Below, in pieces: positions 16,355 through 24,066 of a DNA stretch of 25,847 nt. The position numbers and the translations under genes are program-made. Position 1 is the first letter of the stretch; the number at the start of each line of letters is the position of its first letter. The DNA comes from QGNO01 sp964493125 (GTDB lineage Bacteria; Chloroflexota; Dehalococcoidia; Lucifugimonadales; QGNO01). The stretch covers positions 1 through 25,847 of the forward strand of contig CAZBMS010000022.1 in NCBI GenBank assembly GCA_964493125.1, written 5' to 3'. Below the pieces are notes generated by a model. The model searched no databases. It worked only from the letters and a program-made list of their open reading frames with translations, and had not been told where the DNA came from.

Positions 16355-17746
16355 CTATTTTGTCATTGACTGGACTAAGGCGTTGATGTCATCCTGGCTT
16401 TCAATGTTGTAAATGGCGTCGAGGGCAGACTTGATTTGTCCACTATCTAAGACATTGCTTGCACAGTCGGTGAACTTTGCGGCCATCCCATCGACTCCCA
16501 TTGGTCTTTCTGGGGTTCCTCTCGAAGTCTCAGCATCCCTCGAAATGACCTGGCCGCCTTTCATTATTATCTCAATTCTGCTGCGCATGCGGTCACTACC
16601 TTTGGCCTCGATCTCAGGGCTATGGTAGGTTTTCACCTTTTTCATAATTTCTCGAACCTCTTTAGAGCGAACAACTTCGTCGGTGAATTCAGCAGTCCCT
16701 GCCTTTCTCTTGAGGAGCAGAATTCCTAAGCAAAATTGCAGGCTGAATTTTGCCTCGAGCTCATTGTTTGGGCTCTCGTATCTGAGAGGATTCAATATGT
16801 TGTAGCCAGCCCCAAGTCGGACTTCGTCAACAGCTTCCGGCCTGATGTCGTGTTCCAGAACTAGGTCTAACATAGTGTCCATCGAAGGATGTGAAAGTGA
16901 CCCACATGGGAATGGCTTGACTGAAACACCTGGCCAAGCCAGTGTGTAAGGATTGCCTAAGTGACCAAGCAATCGGTCAGCATCCACCCCGCCGGCAGTT
17001 ACCTGAAAATGCCCCCATTGCCCGTCAAGAGCATTCGGGTCTGATTGGTAACCGAGCCTGGCGAGCCTAGCCGCTATAATTCCGTTTTCAGCAGCAGCTC
17101 CCGCATGATATGGCTTGGTCATTGTACCGAAGTTTACCCGTAGCCCAGCACTTTTTGATGCAGCTATGCCAATGGCAAATCTAGTTTGTTCGTCTGTGAG
17201 TCCGTACAACTTGGCGGCGGCAGTTACAGCCGCGAAAACGCCCACAGTAGACGTCGTGTGAAATCCTTGTTTGTAGTGCTGTGGATTCATAGATTCAGCA
17301 ATCTTGCACTCAACTTCAAACCCGCCACAGAACGCAGTAAGAAACTCTTTGCCACTAGCGTTCACTTCTTGTGCTACTGCTAAGGTTGCTGCTAAGGCGG
17401 GCACGGTGGGGTGAGTTAGCAGTCCATAGATACGATCTGGGGTTTGTGCTAACTGAGTGTCGTCAAAGTCGTCGGCATGCCCAGACGTCCCATTGGCTAG
17501 GGCGGCCAGTTGGGGGGAAGTTTGAGTACTTGAGCCAATCAGTGATGAAGTACCATTAACGCCAGACAGTGCTATGTATTCGAGGATAATCCTGGAGCAT
17601 TGGGCTTTGCTGCCAGACAGCATTACGGCGAACCCATCTACAAGACAGCGATACAGCTCTGTCCGCACCTCGTCGTTGATTGTCTCAAACTTAAGACCTC
17701 TAATGTACTCTACTACCTCTGAGGTCAGGGTGTTTTCCTTAGTCAT
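16355..17746 (-). CDS. MmgE/PrpD family protein
   Basis: A 463-residue member of the family that includes 2-methylcitrate dehydratase PrpD and cis-aconitate decarboxylase. Seen: NGTSGHADDFDDT near residue 90 (the conserved early acidic block), SMNPQHYKQGFHTTSTVGVFAA, KSAGLRVNFGTMTKPYHAGAAA, and KPFPCGSLSHPSMD; all are typical of the family. The exact substrate cannot be read from sequence; no prpB or prpC lies nearby, so a methylcitrate cycle is not supported. Members are abundant in SAR202-type Chloroflexota. It follows the dehydrogenase gene on the same strand by 118 bases, and the pair may act in catabolism of organic acids. ATG at 17746 with GGGAG about ten bases upstream. An extended -10 (TGT-TATAGA, 17800-17792) lies in the spacer, without a clear -35. 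Confidence 0.9.
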   Translation of the reverse strand: MTKENTLTSEVVEYIRGLKFETINDEVRTELYRCLVDGFAVMLSGSKAQCSRIILEYIALSGVNGTSSLIGSSTQTSPQLAALANGTSGHADDFDDTQLAQTPDRIYGLLTHPTVPALAATLAVAQEVNASGKEFLTAFCGGFEVECKIAESMNPQHYKQGFHTTSTVGVFAAVTAAAKLYGLTDEQTRFAIGIAASKSAGLRVNFGTMTKPYHAGAAAENGIIAARLARLGYQSDPNALDGQWGHFQVTAGGVDADRLLGHLGNPYTLAWPGVSVKPFPCGSLSHPSMDTMLDLVLEHDIRPEAVDEVRLGAGYNILNPLRYESPNNELEAKFSLQFCLGILLLKRKAGTAEFTDEVVRSKEVREIMKKVKTYHSPEIEAKGSDRMRSRIEIIMKGGQVISRDAETSRGTPERPMGVDGMAAKFTDCASNVLDSGQIKSALDAIYNIESQDDINALVQSMTK

Positions 17747-17864
17747 AAGTGATTTTCTCCCATATCCGTAACTACAGCATGTGGCTATGAGTCTATAACA
17801 CGATTGTCTTACATGGAAGGGAAGGCCCGGGAGGTCTTATTGCCCCTTAAACAGCAAGGACTAG

Positions 17865-18761
17865 TCATTGCTTGCGAGCCGTTATTCCAGCCAGCCTTTC
17901 ATGAACCTTGACAAGGGCTTGGGTGCCTTCAGAGCCTTCCCCCGCTGCTTGTAAGGAGGCGAAAAACTGACTTATTAATGCGGTGGCTGGGAGGGATAGC
18001 TGGAGTTCGCGTGCGCCCTCTAGGATAAGCCTAAGGTCTTTTTGTTGTAGCTTTACCATAAACCCCGGGGCGAAATCCCCATCTATTATCCTGGGCCCGA
18101 GATTCTGCAGTTGCCAGGAGCCTGCTGCGCCTCCCTTGACTGCTTCTATAGTGGTTTCTAAGTTAGCACCTGCTGCTGCTGCGTAAACCAGCGCCTCAGC
18201 TACCGCGTTCATGGTGCCTGCCACCAGAATTTGGTTTACCAGCTTTGTAGTTTGGCCCATTCCGATAGCACCAGTGTGAACGATGTTCTTTCCCATTGCT
18301 TCAAAAATGGGCTTACACCGCTCGAACACTACCTCATCACCACCGACCATAATAGATAGTGTTCCCTCTACTGCTCCCCAAGACCCACCACTGACGGGTG
18401 CATCAAGCATATGGGCGCCCCTTTCCTTGAGCTTAGACTCAATCGATCGAGTTACAGACGGCGATATAGTGCTCATGTCGATAAGGACAGAATCTTTCTG
18501 AATGCCTTCGATGATGCCGTTGGATCCTAAGACAACCTCTTCGACGTCTGGGGAGTCTGTAACCATAGTGACAATTACTTCGCACCTTTCTGCGACTTCT
18601 TTTGGCGTTTCTGCAGATGACGCCCCTTCATTCTCCAGCGTTCTAACGCTGGATTTGGTACGGCTGTAGGCAACGACTTGGTATCCTGAATTGAGCAAGT
18701 TACGAGCCATTGGCAAGCCCATTATTCCTAGTCCTACAAAACCCAACACTTCTTTCGACAT
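17865..18761 (-). CDS. NAD(P)-dependent 3-hydroxyisobutyrate dehydrogenase/GarR-like
   Basis: A beta-hydroxyacid dehydrogenase, cytoplasmic. Seen: Rossmann GFVGLGIMGLPMA at residues 7-19, substrate motif DAPVSGG at 120-126, catalytic Lys 173 in GQTTKLVNQIL, and cofactor-side LQQKDLRLILEG near residue 238. Length 298 is standard. An Arg after the second strand (YSRTKS, 32-37) suggests NADP rather than NAD, but this is not decisive. Substrate could be 3-hydroxyisobutyrate, tartronate semialdehyde or a related acid; sequence alone does not choose. ATG at 18761 follows GGAGGTG (about 18774-18768). It has its own promoter facing mfd, and a palindrome sits between the two promoters. The PrpD-family gene follows. 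Confidence 0.9.
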   Translation of the reverse strand: MSKEVLGFVGLGIMGLPMARNLLNSGYQVVAYSRTKSSVRTLENEGASSAETPKEVAERCEVIVTMVTDSPDVEEVVLGSNGIIEGIQKDSVLIDMSTISPSVTRSIESKLKERGAHMLDAPVSGGSWGAVEGTLSIMVGGDEVVFERCKPIFEAMGKNIVHTGAIGMGQTTKLVNQILVAGTMNAVAEALVYAAAAGANLETTIEAVKGGAAGSWQLQNLGPRIIDGDFAPGFMVKLQQKDLRLILEGARELQLSLPATALISQFFASLQAAGEGSEGTQALVKVHERLAGITARKQ

Positions 18762-18784
18762 GTTTGCACCTCCAGAATAGGCGC

Positions 18785-18813
18785 ACTCTAGATCAGCACT
18801 ACTGTACCGTCAA
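18785..18813 (-). promoter_or_regulatory. Candidate promoter for the GarR-like gene
   Basis: On the minus strand TTGACG (18813-18808) and TAGAGT (18790-18785) are 17 bases apart. Transcription would start near 18778, leaving a short leader with the GGAGGTG ribosome site. Confidence 0.5.
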
Positions 18814-18827
18814 CAATGTGCACATTG
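18814..18827. promoter_or_regulatory. Perfect 14-bp palindrome, candidate operator
   Basis: CAATGTGCACATTG is fully self-complementary. It directly abuts the -35 of the leftward promoter (18808-18813) and overlaps the first three bases of the -35 of the rightward one (18825-18830). That placement is typical of a binding site for a dimeric repressor. The protein is unknown; no regulator gene is in the window. Confidence 0.5.
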
Positions 18828-18853
18828 AGTGAACGAATGCTGGCTGATACAAT
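18825..18853 (+). promoter_or_regulatory. Candidate promoter for mfd
   Basis: TTGAGT (18825-18830), 17-base spacer, TACAAT (18848-18853) with the extended TGA in front. Transcription would begin near 18860, just before a stem-loop. Confidence 0.55.
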
Positions 18854-18862
18854 TTATCAAGA

Positions 18863-18900
18863 GGGCTACGGCAAACGCCGATAGCCCATTTGGGCGTTTG
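18863..18900 (+). promoter_or_regulatory. Overlapping alternative hairpins in the mfd leader
   Basis: Hairpin A: GGGCTACGG (18863-18871) with CCG-A-TAGCCC (18878-18887), one bulged base. Hairpin B: CAAACGCC (18872-18879) with GGCGTTTG (18893-18900), a perfect 8-bp stem. Both use bases 18878-18879, so they exclude each other. Hairpin B ends on the first base of the mfd ribosome site GGAGAG (18900-18905). Confidence 0.45.
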
Positions 18901-18916
18901 GAGAGAATAAACATAC

Positions 18917-21900
18917 ATGTTGACTGGCATCAATGAAATTGTGGAGAGATTGCCCGAGTTTCAACTCTTGAGGAAGCAACTCGATCGCGAAGCAGGGAAG
19001 GCTTCAATTTTGCAAGCTGCGACTCCTGTGCTCTTGGGGACTTTGTGGAATGCGCTGAAGGATCCGATGCTTATAGTCGCCCAGAGACCAGAGGTCGCGA
19101 ATAGGCTATTCGATCAAATGATCACCTATTTTGGGGAAGACGCGCCAATATATAAATTTCCTGAATTAGAAGCGCCTCCTTTTGAGCAGCTAGCCGTCGA
19201 TCGCTCGAATGTCCACCAACGATTGTGGGTTCTATCAACATTGACTGAATCCCTGTCGAGAACAAACCCCATCGTGATAACTTCGGCAACCGGACTGGCG
19301 ATTAAGACTCCAAACCCAAAGAAACTGCTCGAAAAAAGTGTATCTATTAAACGCGGGCAAACCGTATCTATGGAAGCACTACTACGAGAGTGGCATCTAA
19401 TGGGATACGTAAATGAGCGAGCGACAGAAATGCAGGGTCAAATGAGCAGACGAGGAGGGATATTGGACATATTTCCTCCCGGACACCTTCTCCCTGCTAG
19501 GTTGGAGTTTTTGGGAAACACTGTAGAAAGTATCCGGCTTTTTGATGTAGGGACGCAAAGATCCGTAGAGGAAATCCAAGAAATAACCGTGATACCAGCT
19601 AAGGAGCAGATTCACAATGAAAATGAGCTAGGGCAAGTCGAAAAGTTAGTGTCATCGCTAGACTTTTCAAGCTGCTCTAGAGAGACTGAAGAAAGAATCA
19701 AAGAAGAAATCTCATTGATTATGTCGGGGCATCAAGTTGAAAATGAAGCAATTTATTCGGGTCTTTTCAACCAGGCTTCGCTCTTAGATTTCTTCCCGCC
19801 CGATTCCTTAATCGTTATAGATGAGCCGTCCTCTATAGAGATTGCGATAAAGGACTTGGACAAACGATCGGACGAATTGGGAGATGAAAAAAGTCTGCGC
19901 GGCGAAATACCAAGGATATTGCCTTCACTCAGCCATAGCTGGTCAGAAGTTTCAGAAAAACTGCGGGCCGTATCAAAAAAACTTGAACTAAGGCGCTGGA
20001 ATACAGAAGACTCGATAGAATTCCCTTTTCTTTCAGCCCCAACTTTTCAGCGACGGTTGGAAGATTTTGTAGATGAGATAGCGGCACTACAAAGGTCTGG
20101 ACAACGCGTCATGATTGCCACGCATCATTCACAAAGGCTTCAAAATATTTTGGCTGAAAATGAAATGGGCGTGGTATCTATGGAGCACAAAAAAACACTA
20201 CCGCCCTTAGGTTCAATTTCTATAGTGCGTGGTTCTCTTGCGGGCGGATGGGTGTTGCCAGGGTTAGAAGAAACATCGTTGTTTACGGACCTAGAGATTT
20301 TCGGTAGCACCAAGGTGGCGCGGCCAAAAAGAGGGAAAGCTGCCATAAGCAGTACATTGACCAGTGAACTTGAGCCAGGATCATTTGTGGTTCATATAGA
20401 CCATGGAGTAGCGAAATTTTCCGGATCTACCATAATGACGCAGGGCGATGAGCAGAAGGAGTATTTGGTTCTTGATTACGCTGGAGGAGATAAATTGTAT
20501 GTTCCAGCAGATCACACGAATCGAATCAGCCGATACTTGGCCCCGGGTGACAAAAGCCCATCTCTCACTAGGTTGAATACTCAGGAATGGAGCCGGACAA
20601 AGCAGAGGGCTCAAAGATCCGCTCGCGACATTGCAAAAGACTTGCTCGAGCTTTACGCAGAAAGGGAAGCTGCTGAAGGCATACCATTTCCTGAAGACAC
20701 TCCTTGGCAAATGGAGATTGAAGACGCATTTCCTTACGAGGAAACCCCTGATCAACTACTCACAATAAACCAGGTTAAACGAGACATGGAGCAGCCTAGG
20801 CCTATGGATAGGCTAGTAGCTGGGGATGTTGGATATGGGAAAACAGAAATTGCGTTAAGGGCGGCATTTAAAGCAGTTGCCGGAGGGAAACAGGTGGCGA
20901 TATTGGCACCAACAACCGTTTTGGCGCAACAGCACTACGAGACGTTTAGAGAAAGGTTGAGTCCGTACCCAGTTGCCATAGATGTGCTTAGTCGATTTCG
21001 GTCGAGTAAGGAACAAAAAGACGTTCTGGGTAATTTGGCTGATGGGAAGCTGGACATATGTATAGGCACTCACCGTCTGCTTCAGAAGGATGTGGTATTC
21101 AAAGATTTGGGCTTAGCCATAGTGGATGAGGAGCATAAGTTTGGAGTTAATCATAAGGAACGATTGAAAAAGATGCGCGCTCAGATAGATGTGCTTGCTC
21201 TTACAGCCACTCCTATACCAAGGACACTCCATATGGTTCTTTCTGGTATTCGCGACATGAGCACCATGGAGACACCGCCTGAAGAACGGCTACCAATTAA
21301 GACATATGTAGCAGAAAAGAACGATGATCTAATCAGGGAAGCGATAATACGGGAGCTTGACAGGGGAGGGCAGGTTTATTACTTGCACAATCGGATAAAA
21401 ACACTCCCCGCAGTTCTCAGCCAAATAGAGAGCCTTGTCCCTGAGGCTTCAGTTGGCTTCGCTCACGGGCGGATGCCGGAAGACCGCTTGGAACGGGAGA
21501 TGGGAGATTTCATACGAGGTGAAAAAAACGTCCTGGTTTGCACTACCATCATAGAGTCCGGGCTGGATTTATCGACAGTAAACACACTGATCGTTGAACG
21601 AGCTGATGCTTTAGGGTTGGCCCAACTGTATCAGCTCAGGGGGCGTATTGGGAGGGGCAATCAGAGATCTTATGCCTATTTCCTAATCAATCGAAACCAG
21701 CAAATTACCGAAACGGCTCAGAGGCGCTTAGAGACCATCCTAGCCGCGACAGCTTTGGGCGCAGGATTCAGAATAGCCATGAAAGACTTGGAGATCAGAG
21801 GTGCGGGACAGGTTCTCGGGTCAGAACAGAGTGGACACATACACGCCATAGGTTTTGATATGTATCAGCGGTTACTTTCCCAAGCGGTAGAGGAAGTGAA

Positions 21901-22393
21901 GTCTGGGGGAGAGATAGCTGAGCTGTTACCCCTGGGCAAAACCGAGACAAGCATTGACCTCAAGATACCAGCAATGATTCCGGATGGGTACGTTAAAGAT
22001 TTGTCTAGCAGGTTGGCTTTTTATCAACGGATATCGGATGCGACCAACCTAGAAGAGATTACGCATATCCAAAAAGAGATTGCTGATAGATATGGCTCAT
22101 TACCTGACGCAGCCCTCAATCTTTTTGACGTTGTCAGGATAAAGCTCGCTAGTTCCGCAATTGGAATAGAGTCTATAAGTAAGGCAGGGAGCGAAATGTT
22201 GATTAGGTTGCCAGGCCAGCTGGGAGGAGCCAGGAGTGTCCTTCAGTCAAAGCTTGGGCCAAACTTTGAGGTGGGTAACAGGGTGATTCGTGTTAATCCG
22301 GATCATCTTGACTATGGATGGTATGAAGCCCTTAATTGGGCACTGAATCAAATCTCCTCACTTATGGAGCTATTAGACTCAATCCAGAGGTAG
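18917..22393 (+). CDS. mfd: Transcription-repair coupling factor Mfd
   Basis: Mfd displaces RNA polymerase stalled at DNA damage and recruits UvrA. Length 1158 is standard. Seen in order: a UvrB-like N-terminal region without Walker A (about 1-330); the RNA-polymerase interacting, CarD-like domain (about 475-555: PGSFVVHIDHGVAKFSG, YVPADHTNRISRYL); a RecG-like helicase with Walker A GDVGYGKT at 636-643, DEEH at 737-740, TATPIPRTLHM, and motif VI QLRGRIGRGNQRSYAYF; and a C-terminal TRCF domain (about 1010-1110). All motor motifs look intact. The ATG has GGAGAG eleven bases upstream, slightly far, and is preceded by a structured leader. The stop codon touches the tlyA stop on the other strand, with no base between. 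Confidence 0.97.
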   Translation: MLTGINEIVERLPEFQLLRKQLDREAGKASILQAATPVLLGTLWNALKDPMLIVAQRPEVANRLFDQMITYFGEDAPIYKFPELEAPPFEQLAVDRSNVHQRLWVLSTLTESLSRTNPIVITSATGLAIKTPNPKKLLEKSVSIKRGQTVSMEALLREWHLMGYVNERATEMQGQMSRRGGILDIFPPGHLLPARLEFLGNTVESIRLFDVGTQRSVEEIQEITVIPAKEQIHNENELGQVEKLVSSLDFSSCSRETEERIKEEISLIMSGHQVENEAIYSGLFNQASLLDFFPPDSLIVIDEPSSIEIAIKDLDKRSDELGDEKSLRGEIPRILPSLSHSWSEVSEKLRAVSKKLELRRWNTEDSIEFPFLSAPTFQRRLEDFVDEIAALQRSGQRVMIATHHSQRLQNILAENEMGVVSMEHKKTLPPLGSISIVRGSLAGGWVLPGLEETSLFTDLEIFGSTKVARPKRGKAAISSTLTSELEPGSFVVHIDHGVAKFSGSTIMTQGDEQKEYLVLDYAGGDKLYVPADHTNRISRYLAPGDKSPSLTRLNTQEWSRTKQRAQRSARDIAKDLLELYAEREAAEGIPFPEDTPWQMEIEDAFPYEETPDQLLTINQVKRDMEQPRPMDRLVAGDVGYGKTEIALRAAFKAVAGGKQVAILAPTTVLAQQHYETFRERLSPYPVAIDVLSRFRSSKEQKDVLGNLADGKLDICIGTHRLLQKDVVFKDLGLAIVDEEHKFGVNHKERLKKMRAQIDVLALTATPIPRTLHMVLSGIRDMSTMETPPEERLPIKTYVAEKNDDLIREAIIRELDRGGQVYYLHNRIKTLPAVLSQIESLVPEASVGFAHGRMPEDRLEREMGDFIRGEKNVLVCTTIIESGLDLSTVNTLIVERADALGLAQLYQLRGRIGRGNQRSYAYFLINRNQQITETAQRRLETILAATALGAGFRIAMKDLEIRGAGQVLGSEQSGHIHAIGFDMYQRLLSQAVEEVKSGGEIAELLPLGKTETSIDLKIPAMIPDGYVKDLSSRLAFYQRISDATNLEEITHIQKEIADRYGSLPDAALNLFDVVRIKLASSAIGIESISKAGSEMLIRLPGQLGGARSVLQSKLGPNFEVGNRVIRVNPDHLDYGWYEALNWALNQISSLMELLDSIQR

Positions 22394-23131
22394 TCAGGAA
22401 GGCAACTGGGCCCATATAAAAAACTCTCTGTTCTGCCCGCTTCTGATTACAGGGGTGCGAGTTGCACCCCTAAATCTTAGACCGAGTCGGATTGTTTGCA
22501 GGGCTACTTTTGAAATGGTTTCTGCATGTGTTTGTGGATTACGAACGATCCCACCTTTACCGACTTGATGTGGTTTCGCTTCAAACTGTGGCTTAACCAA
22601 GGCGAGAATTTGTCCACTTGGTTCCATATGCCGGATCGCCTCCGGCAGAATCAGGCTAAGCGATATGAATGAGACATCGATAACTACTATTTGCACTGAC
22701 TCAGGCAAGTCGAAAGAGTTTCGTGCGTTGAGTTTTTCCATAACAACAACAACGGGATTGTCTCGGAGCTTCTGGTGAATTTGCCCCTTTCCTACATCTA
22801 CCGCGTACACTTTTGACACGCTTCTTTGAATTAGGCAGTCGGTGAAACCTCCGGTTGATGCGCCAATATCTAGAGCTGTTCTCCCCTCTACATTGATGTC
22901 AAACACGTTTAAGGCGTGCTCCAATTTGAACCCACCCCTACTAACGAATCTATCCCCTTCATCGATCTCAATTAGCGAGTCAGCTTCGACTGAGTGGCCG
23001 GGCTTATCTACTCGTTGTCCGTTCACGGTGACCTTTCCAGCTAGAGAGAGGGCCTGGGCTTGATGTCGGCTTGTCGCCAAACCTCGGTCAACTAATATAA
23101 GGTCGAGACGAGTTTTTTTGGATGGTGACAT
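22394..23131 (-). CDS. tlyA: TlyA family rRNA methyltransferase
   Basis: TlyA proteins 2'-O-methylate cytidines in 16S and/or 23S rRNA, modifications that in mycobacteria make ribosomes sensitive to capreomycin; some also have haemolysin-like reports. Seen: an N-terminal S4 RNA-binding domain (about residues 8-60: RLDLILVDRGLATSR, GKVTVNGQRVDKPG), RGGFKLEHAL, the SAM-binding motif LDIGASTGGFTDCL at 87-100, VIDVSFISL at about 150-158, and LVKPQFE. The K-D-K-type catalytic layout of FtsJ-like enzymes is present. Length 245 is in the family range. The short N terminus before the S4 domain resembles type I more than type II, but I cannot be sure. No clear ribosome site precedes the ATG. It is divergent from rpmH and shares a 160-base spacer with it. 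Confidence 0.93.
   Translation of the reverse strand: MSPSKKTRLDLILVDRGLATSRHQAQALSLAGKVTVNGQRVDKPGHSVEADSLIEIDEGDRFVSRGGFKLEHALNVFDINVEGRTALDIGASTGGFTDCLIQRSVSKVYAVDVGKGQIHQKLRDNPVVVVMEKLNARNSFDLPESVQIVVIDVSFISLSLILPEAIRHMEPSGQILALVKPQFEAKPHQVGKGGIVRNPQTHAETISKVALQTIRLGLRFRGATRTPVIRSGQNREFFIWAQLPS
22451..22471. repeat. Perfect GC-rich stem-loop inside the 3' end of tlyA
   Basis: AGGGGTGC and GCACCCCT form a perfect 8-bp stem around GAGTT. It lies 57 bases beyond the mfd stop and within tlyA codons. No T-run follows on either strand. It may mark the end of the mfd transcript. Confidence 0.45.
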
Positions 23132-23230
23132 GAAATTATTGCTTTAGATTCCTAAATGCACTGATTATGGTAAGGTGGATTAAATATACACAGCTAATAA
23201 GATAATCGCCATATGTAAATGTAGTCGGGT

Positions 23231-23260
23231 TTGACACTCGATATTAGCGACCCGTATAAT
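23231..23260 (+). promoter_or_regulatory. Strong promoter of the rpmH operon
   Basis: TTGACA (23231-23236) and TATAAT (23255-23260), both full consensus, with an 18-base spacer. Transcription would start near 23267, about 25 bases before rpmH. This is the best promoter in the window, as expected for a ribosomal protein gene. The remainder of the tlyA-rpmH spacer is AT-rich without a clear origin. Confidence 0.8.
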
Positions 23261-23291
23261 TCTTACTTGCAATTTTGTCAGGTTTTGACCA

Positions 23292-23429
23292 ATGCCTAAA
23301 AGGACCTATCAACCCAAGAAACGGAGACGCCAGCGAAGGCACGGCTTTATGCATCGTATGAGTACGAGAGGAGGCCGTGAGGTTCTGCGCAGGCGGAGAT
23401 TCAAGGGTCGACACGAACTCACCGTTTAG
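23292..23429 (+). CDS. rpmH: 50S ribosomal protein L34
   Basis: A 45-residue, very basic protein beginning MPKRTYQPKKRRRQRRHGF and containing HRMSTRGGREVLRRRR, the standard L34 pattern (family length 44-46). L34 is part of the large ribosomal subunit. ATG at 23292 is fixed by the conserved N terminus; a ribosome site is weak. It is the first gene of the rpmH-rnpA-yidD-yidC order that is conserved across bacteria. Usually dnaA lies upstream in the opposite direction; here tlyA takes that place. A perfect-consensus promoter lies just upstream. Confidence 0.97.
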   Translation: MPKRTYQPKKRRRQRRHGFMHRMSTRGGREVLRRRRFKGRHELTV

Positions 23430-23455
23430 AAAACGAGAGCCAACAAAGTTTAAGG

Positions 23456-23791
23456 ATGCTCCCTTTTACCAAGGACTATCGCCTCAGGAAGCCTTCCGAT
23501 TTTAGAGCGGTTCGCGAGTTGGGACGTAGTTGGCCCAACCGGCTGGTGGTTATTTGGGCCAGCCGTAACGCTTCAGAAACAACGAGAATAGGTTTCTCAG
23601 TTGGAAAGCGCCTTGGGAACGCGGTGGTGAGGAACTTGGTGAAGCGTAGGCTTAGAGAGGCAATAAGGAGGATTTCCCTCCCGATGGGCTATGATGTAGT
23701 AGTTGTGGCTCGTGCTCCGGCGGCGAGCGCCACATATAAGGAATTAGAAGAAGCGATAATGAAGGCTTCAAGGAAGATTGAGGGCACGTAA
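23456..23791 (+). CDS. rnpA: Ribonuclease P protein component
   Basis: The protein subunit that helps the RNase P RNA trim 5' leaders from pre-tRNAs. Seen: MLPFTKDYRLRKPSDFRAV start, RIGFSVGKRLGNAVVRN and the RNR signature RNLVKRRLRE at residues 59-68, then MGYDVVVVARAP. Length 111 is normal. The ATG follows the rpmH stop by 26 bases; AAGG touches the ATG, too close to serve as a ribosome site, so initiation may rely on coupling. Second gene of the operon. Confidence 0.95.
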   Translation: MLPFTKDYRLRKPSDFRAVRELGRSWPNRLVVIWASRNASETTRIGFSVGKRLGNAVVRNLVKRRLREAIRRISLPMGYDVVVVARAPAASATYKELEEAIMKASRKIEGT

Positions 23792-23814
23792 TTGCCTCAT
23801 ATACAGAAATTCGA

Positions 23815-24066
23815 ATGAAACCCGTTCTTCTTCGGTTAATCAGAATTTATCAGATCGCGTTGGCGCCGTACTGGCCATCTTCTTGCCGGTATGTTCCGAC
23901 ATGCTCCCAGTATGCCCATGATTCAATTGAGCAATTTGGAGCCGTCCGTGGAGTTATATTGACCATCAAGCGGTTGTCTAGCTGTGTTCCTTGGGGTCAT
24001 TTGACACAAACCCCAGTGCCTCCGGAAAAAAAGAAGAGGCCTGAAATAGAGCGAGTTTTGCCGTGA
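23815..24066 (+). CDS. yidD: Membrane protein insertion efficiency factor YidD
   Basis: An 83-residue amphipathic inner-membrane-associated protein that assists YidC-dependent insertion. Seen: LIRIYQIALAPYWPSSCRYVP, then PTCSQYAHDSIEQFGAVRG and CVPWG...TPVPP, matching the family pattern CRxxPTCSxYAxxAxxxxGxxxG...CxPW; the conserved Cys at 24, 30 and 57 are present. The last Asp of the usual DPVP is Thr here. The basic tail EKKKRPEIERVLP follows. Its stop overlaps the GTG start of the next gene by four bases, indicating translational coupling. Confidence 0.92.
   Translation: MKPVLLRLIRIYQIALAPYWPSSCRYVPTCSQYAHDSIEQFGAVRGVILTIKRLSSCVPWGHLTQTPVPPEKKKRPEIERVLP

Noticed and set aside
23184..23192. 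ATATACACA, one mismatch from a DnaA box, in the rpmH upstream spacer (possible oriC)
   Set aside because: Only a single near match in 160 bases, no cluster, and dnaA is not adjacent. One chance near match is expected.
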